Notes under the pieces: model-generated
What the model was told of the DNA's origin: nothing
The model's input: the letters and a program-made list of their open reading frames with translations, nothing else
Database searches by the model: none
Made by a program: the position numbers and the translations under genes
From: Rhea pennata
Lineage: Eukaryota; Chordata; Aves; Rheiformes; Rheidae
Assembly (NCBI RefSeq): GCF_028389875.1
Contig: NC_084666.1
Span: 66,906,422 to 66,970,421 of the forward strand
Direction of reading: 5' to 3'
DNA length: 64,000 bases
In this document: positions 44,985 to 56,292 of the stretch, one piece after another
How positions within the stretch are numbered: position 1 is the stretch's first letter
Layout: each line of letters starts with the position of its first letter

Positions 44985-47900
44985 TAGTCAAAGTATGAGT
45001 TTGTCTCTCAAAGGAGATGGCTACTGTTTCTTTTTTCTTTTCACTCTCTTGCTGTTTTTCAGAAACATTAATTGTATTCATAGGGCCCACATTGTGTGCT
45101 TACAGATATAATTGTATCCCTGAGATCAAGACACTTGAGGTACATTTTTTGCAGTAAAATGACTATCATTTTTGCTGTCACCACACTAGCATTTTCTGCT
45201 GAACACTTTCAGGAACAAGAGAAGTCTCTCTCTCTAAAGTGGTATAATCCAACACACTAGACCTGGGAATATCGGGGCACTTTAACAATTTCATTTATGT
45301 GAAAGACTAAAGATACGTTGAAGATATGCCTAGAGATTATACAATGGTCTCCAACCTGTAATATCTGATAAAGTGTGTATGGATCACATAACCCAGCAAC
45401 AATGCTGAGTTAGCAAGGCACAAAAAAACAAAACAACAAAAAAAGGTTTCAATGGTGCATGAAATGCTCAAGTGGAGATGGATTTAGAAGATCTGTGGTG
45501 GGCTTTCTTCTCCTTTCCAAATATTGGCATGGATACAAGTCTCTTGCGTTTGGATTTTCTTAAAAGGTCATGGCAGCAAAAATGCTGATGGTATGATCAG
45601 TGTGTAGAAGAACAGCAGGAAACTGAAACCAGCTCCACCCATCCAAACTCACCGTATGACAGAGATGCATGGTGTGAGGGAGAGAGCAAATTGCAAGCCT
45701 CTGAAAAAGCAGATCTCAAAAGCAATTGTGCTTTTGTTCAGTTTAACAAAAATATTGGTGGCTCCTCTGTTCTTGTCTACCGGAAGCTTTCTGGTTCTGT
45801 TAATGTTACAGGAGGTAAGACACAAAGGCCTGGAAATTTCCACTTATTGGGCTCACAGACAAGTAAATTATTTTCTAAAGTGTTGTCATCTTAAAGGTGC
45901 CCGAAGGATAATGTCTGTGGATTCTTTATAAAATGTAACCTTGAAATAGGAAGTTGTCCAAAACAAAAGTCTGGATCCAGCCCACTTGTCCTTTGAGCTC
46001 TTCAAAGTCCTCAGGGCACTGGAATGCCCACATAACTAGGGGCAACCCTGTGGCCAGCTTGACTCTTACTGGATCTGCTTGATCCTTTCACAGCTGACAT
46101 GCTCTTTCTTGCTAAGCACAGAGGACTACCTGCCAAAGATGTAGCAGTACCACAGGCATGGCATGTTCCTCCCATGACACGACAGGAGGTACAAAGCCCT
46201 TGACGACACAATGTGGTTTTGTAAAGATTGTAGTACTACTATTTTATGCCTTTTGGGAATGCTTTTTTAAAAAAGCACATTACTTAGTTTTGTTCTCAAG
46301 CAGGTCCGTTGCTATAATATAGAATATACAAAATATAGCTGTAGAATGCGTTCATCATCTCTCTGTATTAAGTGTTATGTTTGCTGCCAGATATCTTCCT
46401 GTAATATCGGAGTAACCCAAACTTAATACTAAAGGTAAAGGAAACTGTGGTATCTTTCATCCTGTTATGTGGTAACTGGTGTCAGATATGAATAAAGATG
46501 ATGTGTATGAAGAACTGGAGACAAAATTGTGAGAAAATCGGGTCAAGCGTATGAATGACCCAGCTTACTTCCTTAGGGATTATCAGCTTACATAGAGAAC
46601 TCTTGTACAGCCCTAATAAACTCTTAAATGCCCTGGATATGCACTGTCATACAGTCCAGCAGGCAGTAATCACCGATGTAGCAGCGAAGAGGGCAGTTAT
46701 TGCCATAGTTCAGACGAGCAAACACAATCTTGCTTCATAATGACAAAGAGTTCCTTCAAAATCAAATTATAGCATGTCTACAACTATTTGCATCAGAAAA
46801 CAATGGAAGATGCATTGTTTTAATTTAAAAGAGAGGATGTCCCACTAGTAAGTGATCTAAGGGTCTATCTGCACAGAGTTGGGTGTTGAACGGCTGACTG
46901 GGCCAGCCAAACCTCTACTTTAACACCTTCTAGCTTGGCCAGACCAAGATTGAAAGCTTTCCTAAAAGTTTAACCCCGAGATGAGCTGGCTGGCTAACCT
47001 CCCTTCCCACTGCTCTCACTGCAATTCATGTTTAAAGCCTAGACCCTCCAAATTTGCAGCCTTGTACTTCCTCATCCTGACTTCCTCCTCATACTCCCTG
47101 ACCTTCTGACTGTTTTTACAGCTCTGCCTGGAGAGAGCTACCAGACTGACTTCTGAAGGAGTCTCACATGGATACCTTCAGTCTACAGTCCTAAGTAAGA
47201 TGATATCTGTGTGCCAGGAGGAAGAGGGGAAGCTCAACTGGTTTATGGGCTGAGTAAAAGAAACCCTTGGAGGGAAACATCCTCTAAGATTACCTAAAAT
47301 GCCAAGTTTTTGTAAGAGCTCATGACCATTGAAAACATACTCAGAGGAAATCCTCACTCTCCTGAGTACACTCCTGAGTTTACAAAGTAAATGCCGTATG
47401 TTACACCTCTGAGCTGAAGTGAGGTGTCCTGCATTATTTGATAGCAAATGACTGACAGAATTTTGGAGGGCCTTGAAGACCTAAAGGACTTTGACTTAAG
47501 TAAATCATATGGTGCTCTACCACAGAACAGATATTGGTTGTCCTTTTGGACAGAGTGCCTTTCAGAATTACACCAGAACCTTCATATATACTGAAACAAA
47601 AGTCTGTGCTTGAAAAGGAAACAATTTCAGAATTTGCAGAGCTTGCCTAGTACCTTTAGCTATACAAAATTAGAAGTAGGAATCTGGCACTTATTGGAGT
47701 CTGAATTTATATCTATATTAACTAGAGTGATCCCATAGCACTAGTAATGAAAGGGAAAGGGGAATGCCCCCCATACTGATTTTAGTTACCAATGATTCAG
47801 GACTGCATGCAGATCTGTGTCTCTTTTGTAGAACAGCAGCTATATTTTTATCTCTTTAGGTCTTGTCATTGTCCTTTGCACCCAATGGTGGTAAGAAGTA

Positions 47901-50398
47901 CCTCATATCTAATGCACTTTAGAGCCTGCGGGGATGGATGAGGCTAGCACTGGATGCGCTTACTATTTGATAGCGAGCTATGGACCAGACAGGACAGACT
48001 ATTCCTGCCTCACTGTTATATGAACTGGTCAGGGGCTTACTAAGGTGCTGCACCTCTGAGTGTTTGCCCTGAGTACTGCTGAGGTGAAGCTGTGACTGCT
48101 GCTGCTCCTTCGCCCTTGCTGCGGAGCATGTGGGAGGAAGCATGCCACCATTCTCACCTCTTCCTCTCACAAGAAGATAGTGACAGCAGCTCCCAGCTCT
48201 AGGTGACTGGCATAAAAAGAGCTGTTCCTTTTCATGCTGGAAAGCAACAGTAGGGTGCATTACTCTTTCCTACCGTTTCAAAGAAGCATTTCTGGCACTG
48301 TTCTTCATATCTTTGCATATGCCTGCTCCAAAGGGGCTTCAGAGGTGATGTCCTCATGTCTATCTGCTTAGACTGTAACAGAGCTTGTCTGGGCTCATTT
48401 GTACAGACTCGTTTGCAGAATGCAAGCAGTAGAGCTCAGCTGAGTAGATTTTGTGACTGTTGATACTTGGTAGTTTTCTTTAAGTAATTTGTGTCCTGGT
48501 TAGCAGCTCTCGTTATCTTTGTTCCAAAAACTGCCAAATTCTGGTTGGAGCTACAGTGAATATAACCGCTAGTCTTGCATTCTGTATGCATTTTGTAAAT
48601 ACCTCTCTCTTTTTGATATTGTGTACCCTTGCATTTTCTTTATACTGTTATTTTTACTTTAAGAGCAAAACAATAGATCCTTATACCAAAAGCACAGAAT
48701 TTTGAATCCAGAAACAAGTCAGTTCTGTACTTGCACAAAGAGAGTTAAGACTCAGAATATATGTTGACTTGAGGAACTGGTTGTTATTTCACATGCCTGA
48801 GCTTCAGATTCTGGCCTCTAACTCTGTAGATATATAGACACATGCTTAATGCTTTGTGAATCATCCTAATAACAACATTTTTGTTACCAGGTTATGATGA
48901 TACTGGATTGGTTTTACAAGAGGATATTATTACTCAGTAGCAAGAGGTTTAGTTTCATGCTGAAAAAGCAGTTCAACACTCACCAAAAGTCACTAACCAA
49001 TGTTAGCCATAACAGTAACTAGTAATTGTAGTTGTGAATGAATTGAAAAGATTTGACTCATTCTTGTGGAAAGCTGAAGCCACATTCATGGCTGGCATAA
49101 ATGCATGCAGCTCCTCTCAGATGAATATTGCTTATGTCAACGTTGTGTTTGGTCCTGTGAAACACATATCAGAACTACTTTTAAACCTAAAAAAAGCTTC
49201 TTTCATCAGTGGTCACTAGTTTGCCAAGTAAAAAACAAGTGTTTTCAGGGCTGCAAGTATACCAAATAAACACCAATAGCACTAAGAGCTAATATGATAA
49301 GTAGACTAAAAAATATTCTGGAGGTAGATAATATCTCTAACATCATAAACAGCATCATGTTTAACTATAGAGCAGAAAGCTCTATTGCTTCCCTGTGCAA
49401 AAAAGGTATTGTTATCATACGAATTTCAACTAAAAAAGTAGTGTTCATGAAATAATTAGACTTAGGGACACAGCCATTGAACTTTTCTTAGACAGTAACT
49501 CTATCTCACCCAACCTGGCATGTGTTGAGACCAGCAATGCGACGGCTCATGGAGCTACAGTCTTCAATATGCAACTTAGCCACTTCTCATCTTGAGTCAT
49601 TCAGACTTTCATTTCTTTTTCCCTGGAAAATGTCAAAGAATTCATAGATCAAAAAACAGGATTTGACACACAGACAGAGGTACTGGATCTGAGAGAAGAT
49701 CAAACTGAGGCATTGAGATGAGAGCTCTTTACTTTGTGGATAGTAAGAATCTCAGAGTCAGCAACAGTATCTCTTTAAGATGCGAGTTTCTCAAACTTCC
49801 TGCACTTACTAGCTTAGACTTGGTCCATCTTTGGTCAGAAGAACTCTGTTGAAATCTGGATCTTATAGGTAGATTTAATCATTCAAATGGAACTTTTCCT
49901 CCCAAGTCAGCAGTAAATCAAAATGCTGTCTGGTGTTAGGAAATACTATGCTACTGGAAACATTTGGCATTAAAATATTGTTCATTAGTATTCCTGTGAC
50001 TAGTCATATAAATTATAAAGTAACTATACTTCAGCAACTGTCCCAACAATACTGCAAGGAAAGGTAGTATTAATCTACTCACTCCTGCTCAGCAGTGGCT
50101 CAGGCTTATCTGCCAAAATGTCATGCTGTCACGCTGGAACCCAGAGTTGACTGGTAACTAACAACAAATTTAAAGTTTGCTTGGCATCCAGACATATGTG
50201 GCCAAAGCACGCAAGAAGTGGTCCACAAGCGCCAGCACAAAGCCAAAGGAATTTTTTTTCCTGTTTGTGTGGGGATAGGAGACAAAATGTGTTTCTAACC
50301 CCAAAAGGCTGTTGCATATGCGCAGAACTATGCTCCAGCTGGCACTTGGAAAGATCAGTTACCTGCATCAAAGCTCTTCTCCTGCCTTTGCTGCCTGG

Positions 50399-50445
50399 TT
50401 GCTCATTCCTGAGGCTGAATAGGAGCTGTATACACAAAGAGAATT
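50399..50445. repeat. Diverged direct repeat, copy A
   Basis: 47 nt that match copy B (51321-51367) at 42 positions. All five differences are transitions. The flanks align only loosely. The family is not recognised. Confidence 0.75.
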
Positions 50446-51320
50446 AAAAAGACTGGGTTGCTGTGGTCAGTACCCTCTCCAAGTGAGCCGTCTAAGCATT
50501 AACTCCAGAGTCCTAAATTTCTCTTAAATAGATCAAAGCGGGGGGACACAATGTGAAATGCCTTTGACTTTAAATGACATTTATCACTAATAATGCTGTT
50601 CTGGATTGAGAACACAAATGAAGTCATGTAATATGATGCTAAAACTGATGTAGTTTGCATCTCTTTTTTTTCAAAGTTGAGTTGCTGATTGAGAATAAAC
50701 AGATGGATAGGTAAATTATTGGAGATCGTTATTGAATGAGTTGTAATAAATATTATTCTATGTTATTTTCCTGTTGCCTGTGAAGCATTAAAAATGCTAA
50801 GGGATGCCAACATGTGGTGTTAGTAGGGTGTTGTGACAGTAACTTACTAAATGTTTGTACAGGTTGTCATCAATATTTGAAATCACTTGTAAAAACAGCA
50901 CCTTACTATAATACACTATTACCATGGTATACTGTAAGTGGCGATATGCTTTTACTTTTTGGTACAGAAACTATGTACAGAAACTATTAATTGTTCGCTC
51001 TTTTCTGTTTTTTTTTCCCTATGGATGTTTTCACAAAAATAGTGTTAAGAATACTCCTTTGACAATATACACAGGGATAACAGATGGTAAAATATAAAGG
51101 CATCGTTAAATTGCATAGGTGTATGTTACATTACCATATCATTCATAGTTAAAAATGTTGCTTATTCCTAAGAATCAATTTTCAGCAGATGCTTTTTCTG
51201 ACATTCCAAACATCAAGTAGCCTTGACAGAGAAATGTTTCATTCTCTCAAAAAGACTCATGTTCAAGGCCCCAGAACTAACACCAAAAAGCGATCTTGAA
51301 CCAAGGACTATCTTCTGTAT

Positions 51321-51367
51321 TTGCTCATTCTTGAGGCTGAACAGGAGCTGTGTACACGAAGAGAATC
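51321..51367. repeat. Diverged direct repeat, copy B
   Basis: Second copy of the 47-nt repeat, 922 nt downstream of copy A and in the same orientation. It may be the surviving core of a longer duplication or of two members of an old repeat family. Confidence 0.75.
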
Positions 51368-52081
51368 ATGCTGTTGAAGTGTGCTATCTCACAACCTTGC
51401 AGAAATGGAAAATCAGAGATGTAATTTACCATTGGGAAGAAGCCTCCTTTTGGAATCTGGACAGATGGACCCGGAAACTCAGAAGACTTGAAACACTGAA
51501 ACAATATCCTTCAGCAAAGAAATGCTAGGAGAGTTAATTCCAGATTGTACGGATTGTACCCTGAACACCAGATAGCATATGAATAAAACTAAGCCATGCA
51601 ACTTTACAGGTGCGGTATAAATTCAAAGCTTCCATCCACACAAACTCCAGAAAACACAGTAAAAGAGCTGGTCACACGTCCCTGCGTGCTCAGTGCGTAC
51701 AGGCTCAGGTGGGAGTCGACACGAAGGCGTTCCTTCCGAATGACCGCCCCACTGCAACTACGGGCTCGCTCGCTTTAATTCCCAAAGCCAACCTGACATC
51801 ACGCTGCTTCGCCACCCGTGAGGCACCCTCCCTGGTGTCCCCCCTCGTGGCTGCCTGGCCGCCGCAGGCAGCGAGCCCCCGGCCGGGGTTAAAAAAAAAA
51901 AGGAAGAAAAAAAAGGAATAAAAAGGCACCAGCTCGCCGGTTACCATTACTTTCTACTGGCACTCTTTAGAGAACCGACTGCATTTACCTCAGCGCTGCC
52001 TCAATACCGACCTCCCCCCCGCCCTGAGGCTTCCCTCCACCCCTCAGGTCGCGCTCGGCGAGCAGCCCCACACCTCCTCCG

Positions 52082-52148
52082 CCCTAACGGCCGCCCTAAC
52101 GGCCGCCTAACGGCCGCGCGGCGCCCGCCGCCCCCCGTTACGTAACGG
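52082..52148. promoter_or_regulatory. Tandem TAACGGCC motifs and TTACGTAA palindrome
   Basis: Three tandem units of CCCTAACGGCCG (52082-52093, 52094-52105, and an 11-nt copy 52106-52116) each hold a TAACGG core like MYB-family sites. About 20 nt on, GTTACGTAACGG (52137-52148) holds the 10-nt palindrome GTTACGTAAC, which fits PAR-bZIP/NFIL3-type sites, fused to a fourth TAACGG. Function is inferred from motif shape only. Confidence 0.5.
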
Positions 52149-52434
52149 AGGCGGCGGCCAGGCCGCCCCCCGCCCGCGCCGCCGCAGACAGAGCCCGCCG
52201 GGCACAGCCCCCCGCTCGCTGTCAGTCCCCGGGGACGGGGGAGAGGCGTTTCGAGGCGATCGCAGGCGCGGGCGGCTCGGCGGCCGCGCCCCGCGCCCCG
52301 CAGCGAGGGCACGGCGCCGCGGCGGGGGCAGGCGAACGTGGAGGATCGGCGTGGGGGTGTGGGGGGCGCGCGCCGCAGAGCGGCGTCCCGCGGCGCCTGA
52401 GGCGGGGGGGGGGAAGGGGGGGTCGCCGGGCCGG

Positions 52435-52439
52435 ATTGG
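52435..52439 (-). promoter_or_regulatory. Inverted CCAAT box
   Basis: ATTGG in the context CCGGATTGGC, as for NF-Y, upstream of the GC boxes of the TSPAN5 promoter. Confidence 0.55.
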
Positions 52440-52480
52440 CCGGGCGCGATGCCGATCAGGCGGCGGCGCTGTGCCCACCG

Positions 52481-52552
52481 GCGGGGCGGGGCGGGGCCGG
52501 GCGCGCGCGCGCGGCGGCCGTTGGCCCTGTGGGGGCGGGGCGGGGCGGGGAA
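52481..52552 (+). promoter_or_regulatory. GC-box clusters of the TSPAN5 promoter
   Basis: Two groups of overlapping GGGGCGGGG words (52482-52497 and 52532-52550), Sp/KLF-type sites, lie about 450-520 nt before the start codon. They suggest a TATA-less start shortly downstream, perhaps between 52.55 and 52.7 kb. Confidence 0.55.
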
Positions 52553-52695
52553 GGAGCGTTGTGCGCGAGGGCTCGGGGCGCCCGGCGGCTCCGGCAGGGC
52601 AGAGCTGCGTCGGCGGCGAGCGCCGAGCCCGTGCCCCGCCGGCTGCCTGTTTTTTTTCTCCCCGCCTCGGGCTGCGAGTAGCCGCGGCCTCCTCC

Positions 52696-52821
52696 ATGCG
52701 GGAAAGGAGGAGGAGGAGGAGGAGGTGGGAGCTGCTCGCCGGCCATCCCCGGCGCCCGGCAAGTGGGAGCCGACCCGCCGCCGAGCCGCTGCTGCCGCAT
52801 CTCTCCGCGGCGCGAGCCTGA
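52696..52821 (+). other. Possible upstream open reading frame in the TSPAN5 leader
   Basis: ATG at 52696-52698 opens 41 codons across the (GGA)n repeat (MRERRRRRRRWELL...), ending before the main start. It exists only if transcription starts upstream of 52696. An arginine-rich nascent peptide from a trinucleotide repeat is notable, but there is no proof of translation. Confidence 0.35.
52706..52725. repeat. (GGA)n trinucleotide repeat
   Basis: About six perfect GGA units in the likely TSPAN5 leader. A complementary-type (CTT/CCT)n repeat lies in the start of intron 1 at about 53129-53162. Confidence 0.8.
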
Positions 52822-52883
52822 GCCCTGCCCGCTGCGCCGCTCCCAGCCCCCTCCCTCCTCGGGGGTATTTTGTTTTTTCTACC

Positions 52884-52966
52884 CCTTCTCTCTTCCCCCC
52901 CCCCTCCCTTTTCCCCTCTCCTTTCCTCCCTCCCTCGCCCCCCCCCCCTTCTGCTTCTCACCCTGG
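52884..52966 (+). repeat. Polypyrimidine tract before the TSPAN5 start codon
   Basis: About 83 nt almost wholly C and T, with C-runs of ten or more. It may be 5'UTR, or it could act as the pyrimidine tract of an alternative acceptor such as the AG at 52975-52976. It could form triplex DNA. Confidence 0.6.
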
Positions 52967-52985
52967 CTGCGAGCAAAGAGTCTTC

Positions 52986-53027
52986 ATGAGCGCGGAGGAT
53001 GTCCGGGAAGCATTACAAGGGGCCTGA
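52986..53027 (+). other. Overlapping uORF at the TSPAN5 start
   Basis: ATG at 52986, 13 nt before the main start and in a different frame, encodes MSAEDVREALQGA and stops at 53025-53027 inside the TSPAN5 coding region. Its context is weak (T at -3, A at +4) compared with the main start (A at -3). Scanning ribosomes would meet it first. Confidence 0.6.
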
Positions 53028-53079
53028 AGTCAGTTGTTGCATCAAATATTTCATATTTGGCTTCAATGTCATTTTCTGG
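52999..53079 (+). CDS. TSPAN5: TSPAN5, tetraspanin-5, coding exon 1
   Basis: 27 codons beginning MSGKHYKGPEVSCCIKYFIF match the N-terminus of vertebrate tetraspanin-5 as I know it, ending in phase 0 at a GTAAGT donor. This is the short cytoplasmic tail, the juxtamembrane Cys pair C13-C14 (typical palmitoylation sites) and the start of the first membrane span (from about residue 17). Tetraspanin-5 belongs to the TspanC8 group that guides ADAM10 maturation and trafficking. The remaining exons, with the large extracellular loop, lie beyond the window. The frame stays open into intron 1 (to 53505), but that extension is proline-rich intron sequence. EIF4E lies upstream on the same strand, as expected from vertebrate synteny. 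Confidence 0.95.
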
Positions 53080-56000
53080 GTAAGTGGGCCGGTCGCACGG
53101 CGTCTTCCTCCCCCTCCCCACCCCAATTTTCTTCTTCTTCCTCCTCCTCCTCCTCCTCCTCTCCCCGCCGCTGCCGGGCTGGGCAGCGTTAAGGGAGGTG
53201 TAAAGCGGGGCCGGGGCCCTGCGCGGCCGTTGCGCGCCGGGGGTACGGGGAGGGGGGGTGTCTCCCCTGCAGCCACCCCCTGCCCGGAGCCCTTCCGTCG
53301 GCAAGTTTGTGCGGTGCATTCCTGCACCTTCGCAAACTGCCTCTGCCTCTTCCCTTCCGGCCTTCCTAATTGCTTTTGTTGTAGGTGTGAAGAGGTTTTT
53401 CCTGTTGCTTTTCCCACCTCTTCCCTCTGCTCCCCTTTGCGGTGGCGGAGGGAGCAGTCAGACACCCAGGCCTTGGAGGATGAATTGATCAGTGTGTTTT
53501 CGTAGTTAAAAAAAAAAAAAAATCACAGCTCAAGTTCCCTGAGCAGTGCCGTTTCAGGGGAACGGTTACACAATGACGAGTGTGTGTGCGTGCAGTGGGC
53601 TTGTGATGACTAGCTATTACCCTGTGGTAGTAGTAGCAGCAGTAATAGGATGGAGGAGGCAGCACACTTTCCCTCCGCTCCCTGAATCACGAGCCCACGA
53701 GAGGCTCGGCTGGGCATTTGCCGCGGCTCTTAGCTGTGTTGCTTGGCCTCCTGCCCGCACAGGGGCTCGTTGCGCCCTTCCTGCACTGGGCAGAGCTGTG
53801 TAGTGAAATGTAGCCTGCATATAGTAATATTTCTAGCATCTTCCGCATATGTGGGGCCTGAATGAGAAGCAGATAGCTTTTGTTGCGTTTCCCAAACGCG
53901 AGGACGATGGAGGGAGGGCAGGGGGGTACGTGTTCTCCCACAGGTGTAAATGGCTGAGTTTCCCTGACGTATATGGTGTTAGAGTTGGAGGAAGGCACTT
54001 ACATTACAAGCCCCTCTTCTAACGAGATGCACTATTTACAAGTGACAAACGTGCACACACCCAGGTGGGGTGGATGTGTTCTGATGGCTCTGAAAGCAAG
54101 ATGAGTACAAATCTGGTTTATTGTTATCTTTGGCCAATTAAGGTCAGCTGGAAACAATTTGCTATGGATGAGGGCGAGGAGAGAAACCTCCATGCCAGTA
54201 CTGAGGTTGTGGTTACCTTTATCACCCTGCTGAAAATAGAGGAAGATGGTTATGTGACTAACTGGTGTTTATCACTAACCTTGTGTCTGTATTCCTGGAA
54301 AGTAAAGATGTCTGGGGAGGATGTTTTGGAAGAGGGCACTTTTGATCAGGGACATGTTTATGGTGAAATATCTTTTTTTAATCAAGAAAGTTAAGCTGTT
54401 AGAGTGAAACTGACTCCTGTCACGGACCTTGATTTCAGTGGTTATTTGGCAGAAGAAATAGACCTGTGGTGATGAGCGAAATATTGCAAACTTTGTTCCG
54501 ACTCTACAGTAGCTGTTCTTGTTGTATTATTTACTTAATTTTTAATGGTCAAATTTGCCATGTTTTTCTTCACCTGCCTGTTTTTTTTTCGATACCCATG
54601 AGCACATGGTGCTGTAAACACAGATGTGTTTTCAACAGGAAGGGAGTAGTGTGCTGGAATGGTATTTGAAGACCTGAGTATATCACCCACTCTGCCATTT
54701 GCTTATTGTATGGCCCTTGCTTTGTTTTGCAAAATGCTGATGATCTAATTTGTGTCCTTGGCTAAACTTTTGGGGATCCACAAACAAAAAGCACATTATA
54801 GGAGTTTAGAGTTATCGTTGTCTAGTTTAGTCATCTCTTCAGAATATTGTTATCTTTTTATGAGGCAGCCTGCATTTATTACCTTGTCTCTCATGAGTTG
54901 GAGCGAAAATGTAAGCATTACCTCTTAGAGAATACATTTTAAAGTTTTTTTTTTTAATTGAATTAATGTCAAAACAGAATATTGAACAGTTTGTTATTGG
55001 GCCAGAGAAGCTGTAAATACAAATGCAAATTTTGTTGCTGTTGCAACAAAGTGATAATCAAAAATAGCCACTAGTGTAAGTCATTGTAAATAGATTGAAA
55101 TAGTAAAGAGGTCACTGCATTAACCCCATCATATCCTCCAGGGATCTTGCAAACGCTTAGGTATCTAGTACACCTTTGCTAAAACTCCTGCCAAGGCTTC
55201 ATTGTATGTTGTTTTTAACACATTATTTTAAAATTTTAATAAAAACAAATGGAAAAAATATTTTCTATTCTACATCGTGAAAGAACAGACTTAAAAATGA
55301 ATGGAATCTATTTAACTTGAATAGATACTACAAAAAAAATTGGAGGCTTTATATCTCCTGGAATATGGATAACAAATTGTTAAATCTTTCTGTTATTATT
55401 TTTTTTGTTGTTTTGCTGGTTCCTCCTCCCCCCCTCCCCAAAAAAAACCCACATCTGAATTGTTATAATAATGAATATGTGAAAATCCCACTGTAGTACT
55501 ATATCCTTAGCTTAACTAAAGGTGACATTATGCTCTTTAGGAGATGGTTCTTAGTCTTACACCACCTCAGATAATGTTCTGTCCAGCTATATGTATTTCA
55601 TCCTGCAATAGAAAGGAATGTGATCCTCTGAGTTGGTGTATGTTGGTATATAATTAATGTTCTAGATATACTTGCAAGCTTTTTTTTTCTTTTTGAAATA
55701 CAGAATTGGAGTTGGTAAGCATGCTGAAAGTACATGATATGAGAATATTTTATGAGATTGTAAAGCTTTTATGAAAGAGTGTCTGGCACTTGCACAGATA
55801 CCTTTCTTCAAAGAAAGATTTAGGTACTGAGACCAAATAGGCACAAATGAATTTAAATGAAGAGTTAGAACTCACAAAGTTGTCTTTCTCTTTCAGTTGC
55901 TCAGCTGTCACTCTCCTCCTTAATGTTCATCAGGGCATGTGCCTGTGCTTTAACTTGAATAGCATGGTGTCTGTATGAAAGTGCCTCGCATGTTCACTAC

Positions 56001-56209
56001 CCTTCTAGGCTGGTAGAATACTTTTGGTTGGTTTGTTTGTTTTTTTTTTTTTTTTTTTTGGTTTTAAATGAACCCTTATGTCTTTGACTAGGTAAACTAG
56101 CGTACTCTGCTTTAGATGAGAGCTGAATGCCTAATATAAGGTAACAGAAAAGTTTTCTAAAGCTAAAGAATCAAAAAAAAACAGCTCCCCACCAGTCTTC
56201 TAGACTTCT
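53080..56209 (+). other. TSPAN5: TSPAN5 intron 1, start
   Basis: Begins in the CpG island with a (CTT/CCT)n stretch, then turns AT-rich after about 54 kb. It holds an A14 run at about 53508-53521 and a T20 run at 56040-56059. No exon recognised. Confidence 0.75.
56040..56059. repeat. T20 homopolymer
   Basis: Twenty T in a row after a short GGTTTGTTTG stretch in TSPAN5 intron 1. Confidence 0.85.
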
Positions 56210-56292
56210 GTGTAGAATGATGTCAAAGGTGTGTAGAATGATGTCAAAGGTGTGTAGAATGATGTCAAAGGTGTGTAGAATGATGTCAAAGG
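56210..56292. repeat. 21-nt minisatellite, four copies
   Basis: Four head-to-tail copies of GTGTAGAATGATGTCAAAGG plus T (the last copy lacks the final base), with no differences between them. On the minus strand it reads as a repeated 7-residue peptide, FDIILHT, which has no sign of being a real protein. Perfect identity suggests recent expansion and likely copy-number variation. Confidence 0.95.

Larger units (their letters stand above)
44985..51679. other. Intergenic DNA, TSPAN5-proximal part
   Basis: AT-rich, no gene recognised. The only structured feature is the diverged 47-nt direct repeat at 50399 and 51321, listed separately. Confidence 0.5.
51680..53300. promoter_or_regulatory. TSPAN5: CpG island over the TSPAN5 promoter and exon 1
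   Basis: GC- and CpG-dense sequence from about 51.7 kb, extreme from 52.0 to 53.3 kb, covering the TSPAN5 start codon. It holds an inverted CCAAT box, runs of GC boxes, tandem TAACGG motifs and a long pyrimidine tract. Open frames of up to 289 codons on either strand here are low-complexity R/P/A/G translations and are not genes. Confidence 0.85.

Noticed and set aside
52001-52976. Minus-strand frames of 253 and 289 codons, and plus-strand frames of 156 and 192 codons
   Set aside because: Low-complexity proline/arginine/alanine translations of the TSPAN5 CpG island; no domain, and they overlap each other in several frames.
53080-53505. Extension of the TSPAN5 frame past residue 27
   Set aside because: A consensus GTAAGT donor follows W27 and the extension is proline-rich intron sequence, unlike the membrane span that should continue.
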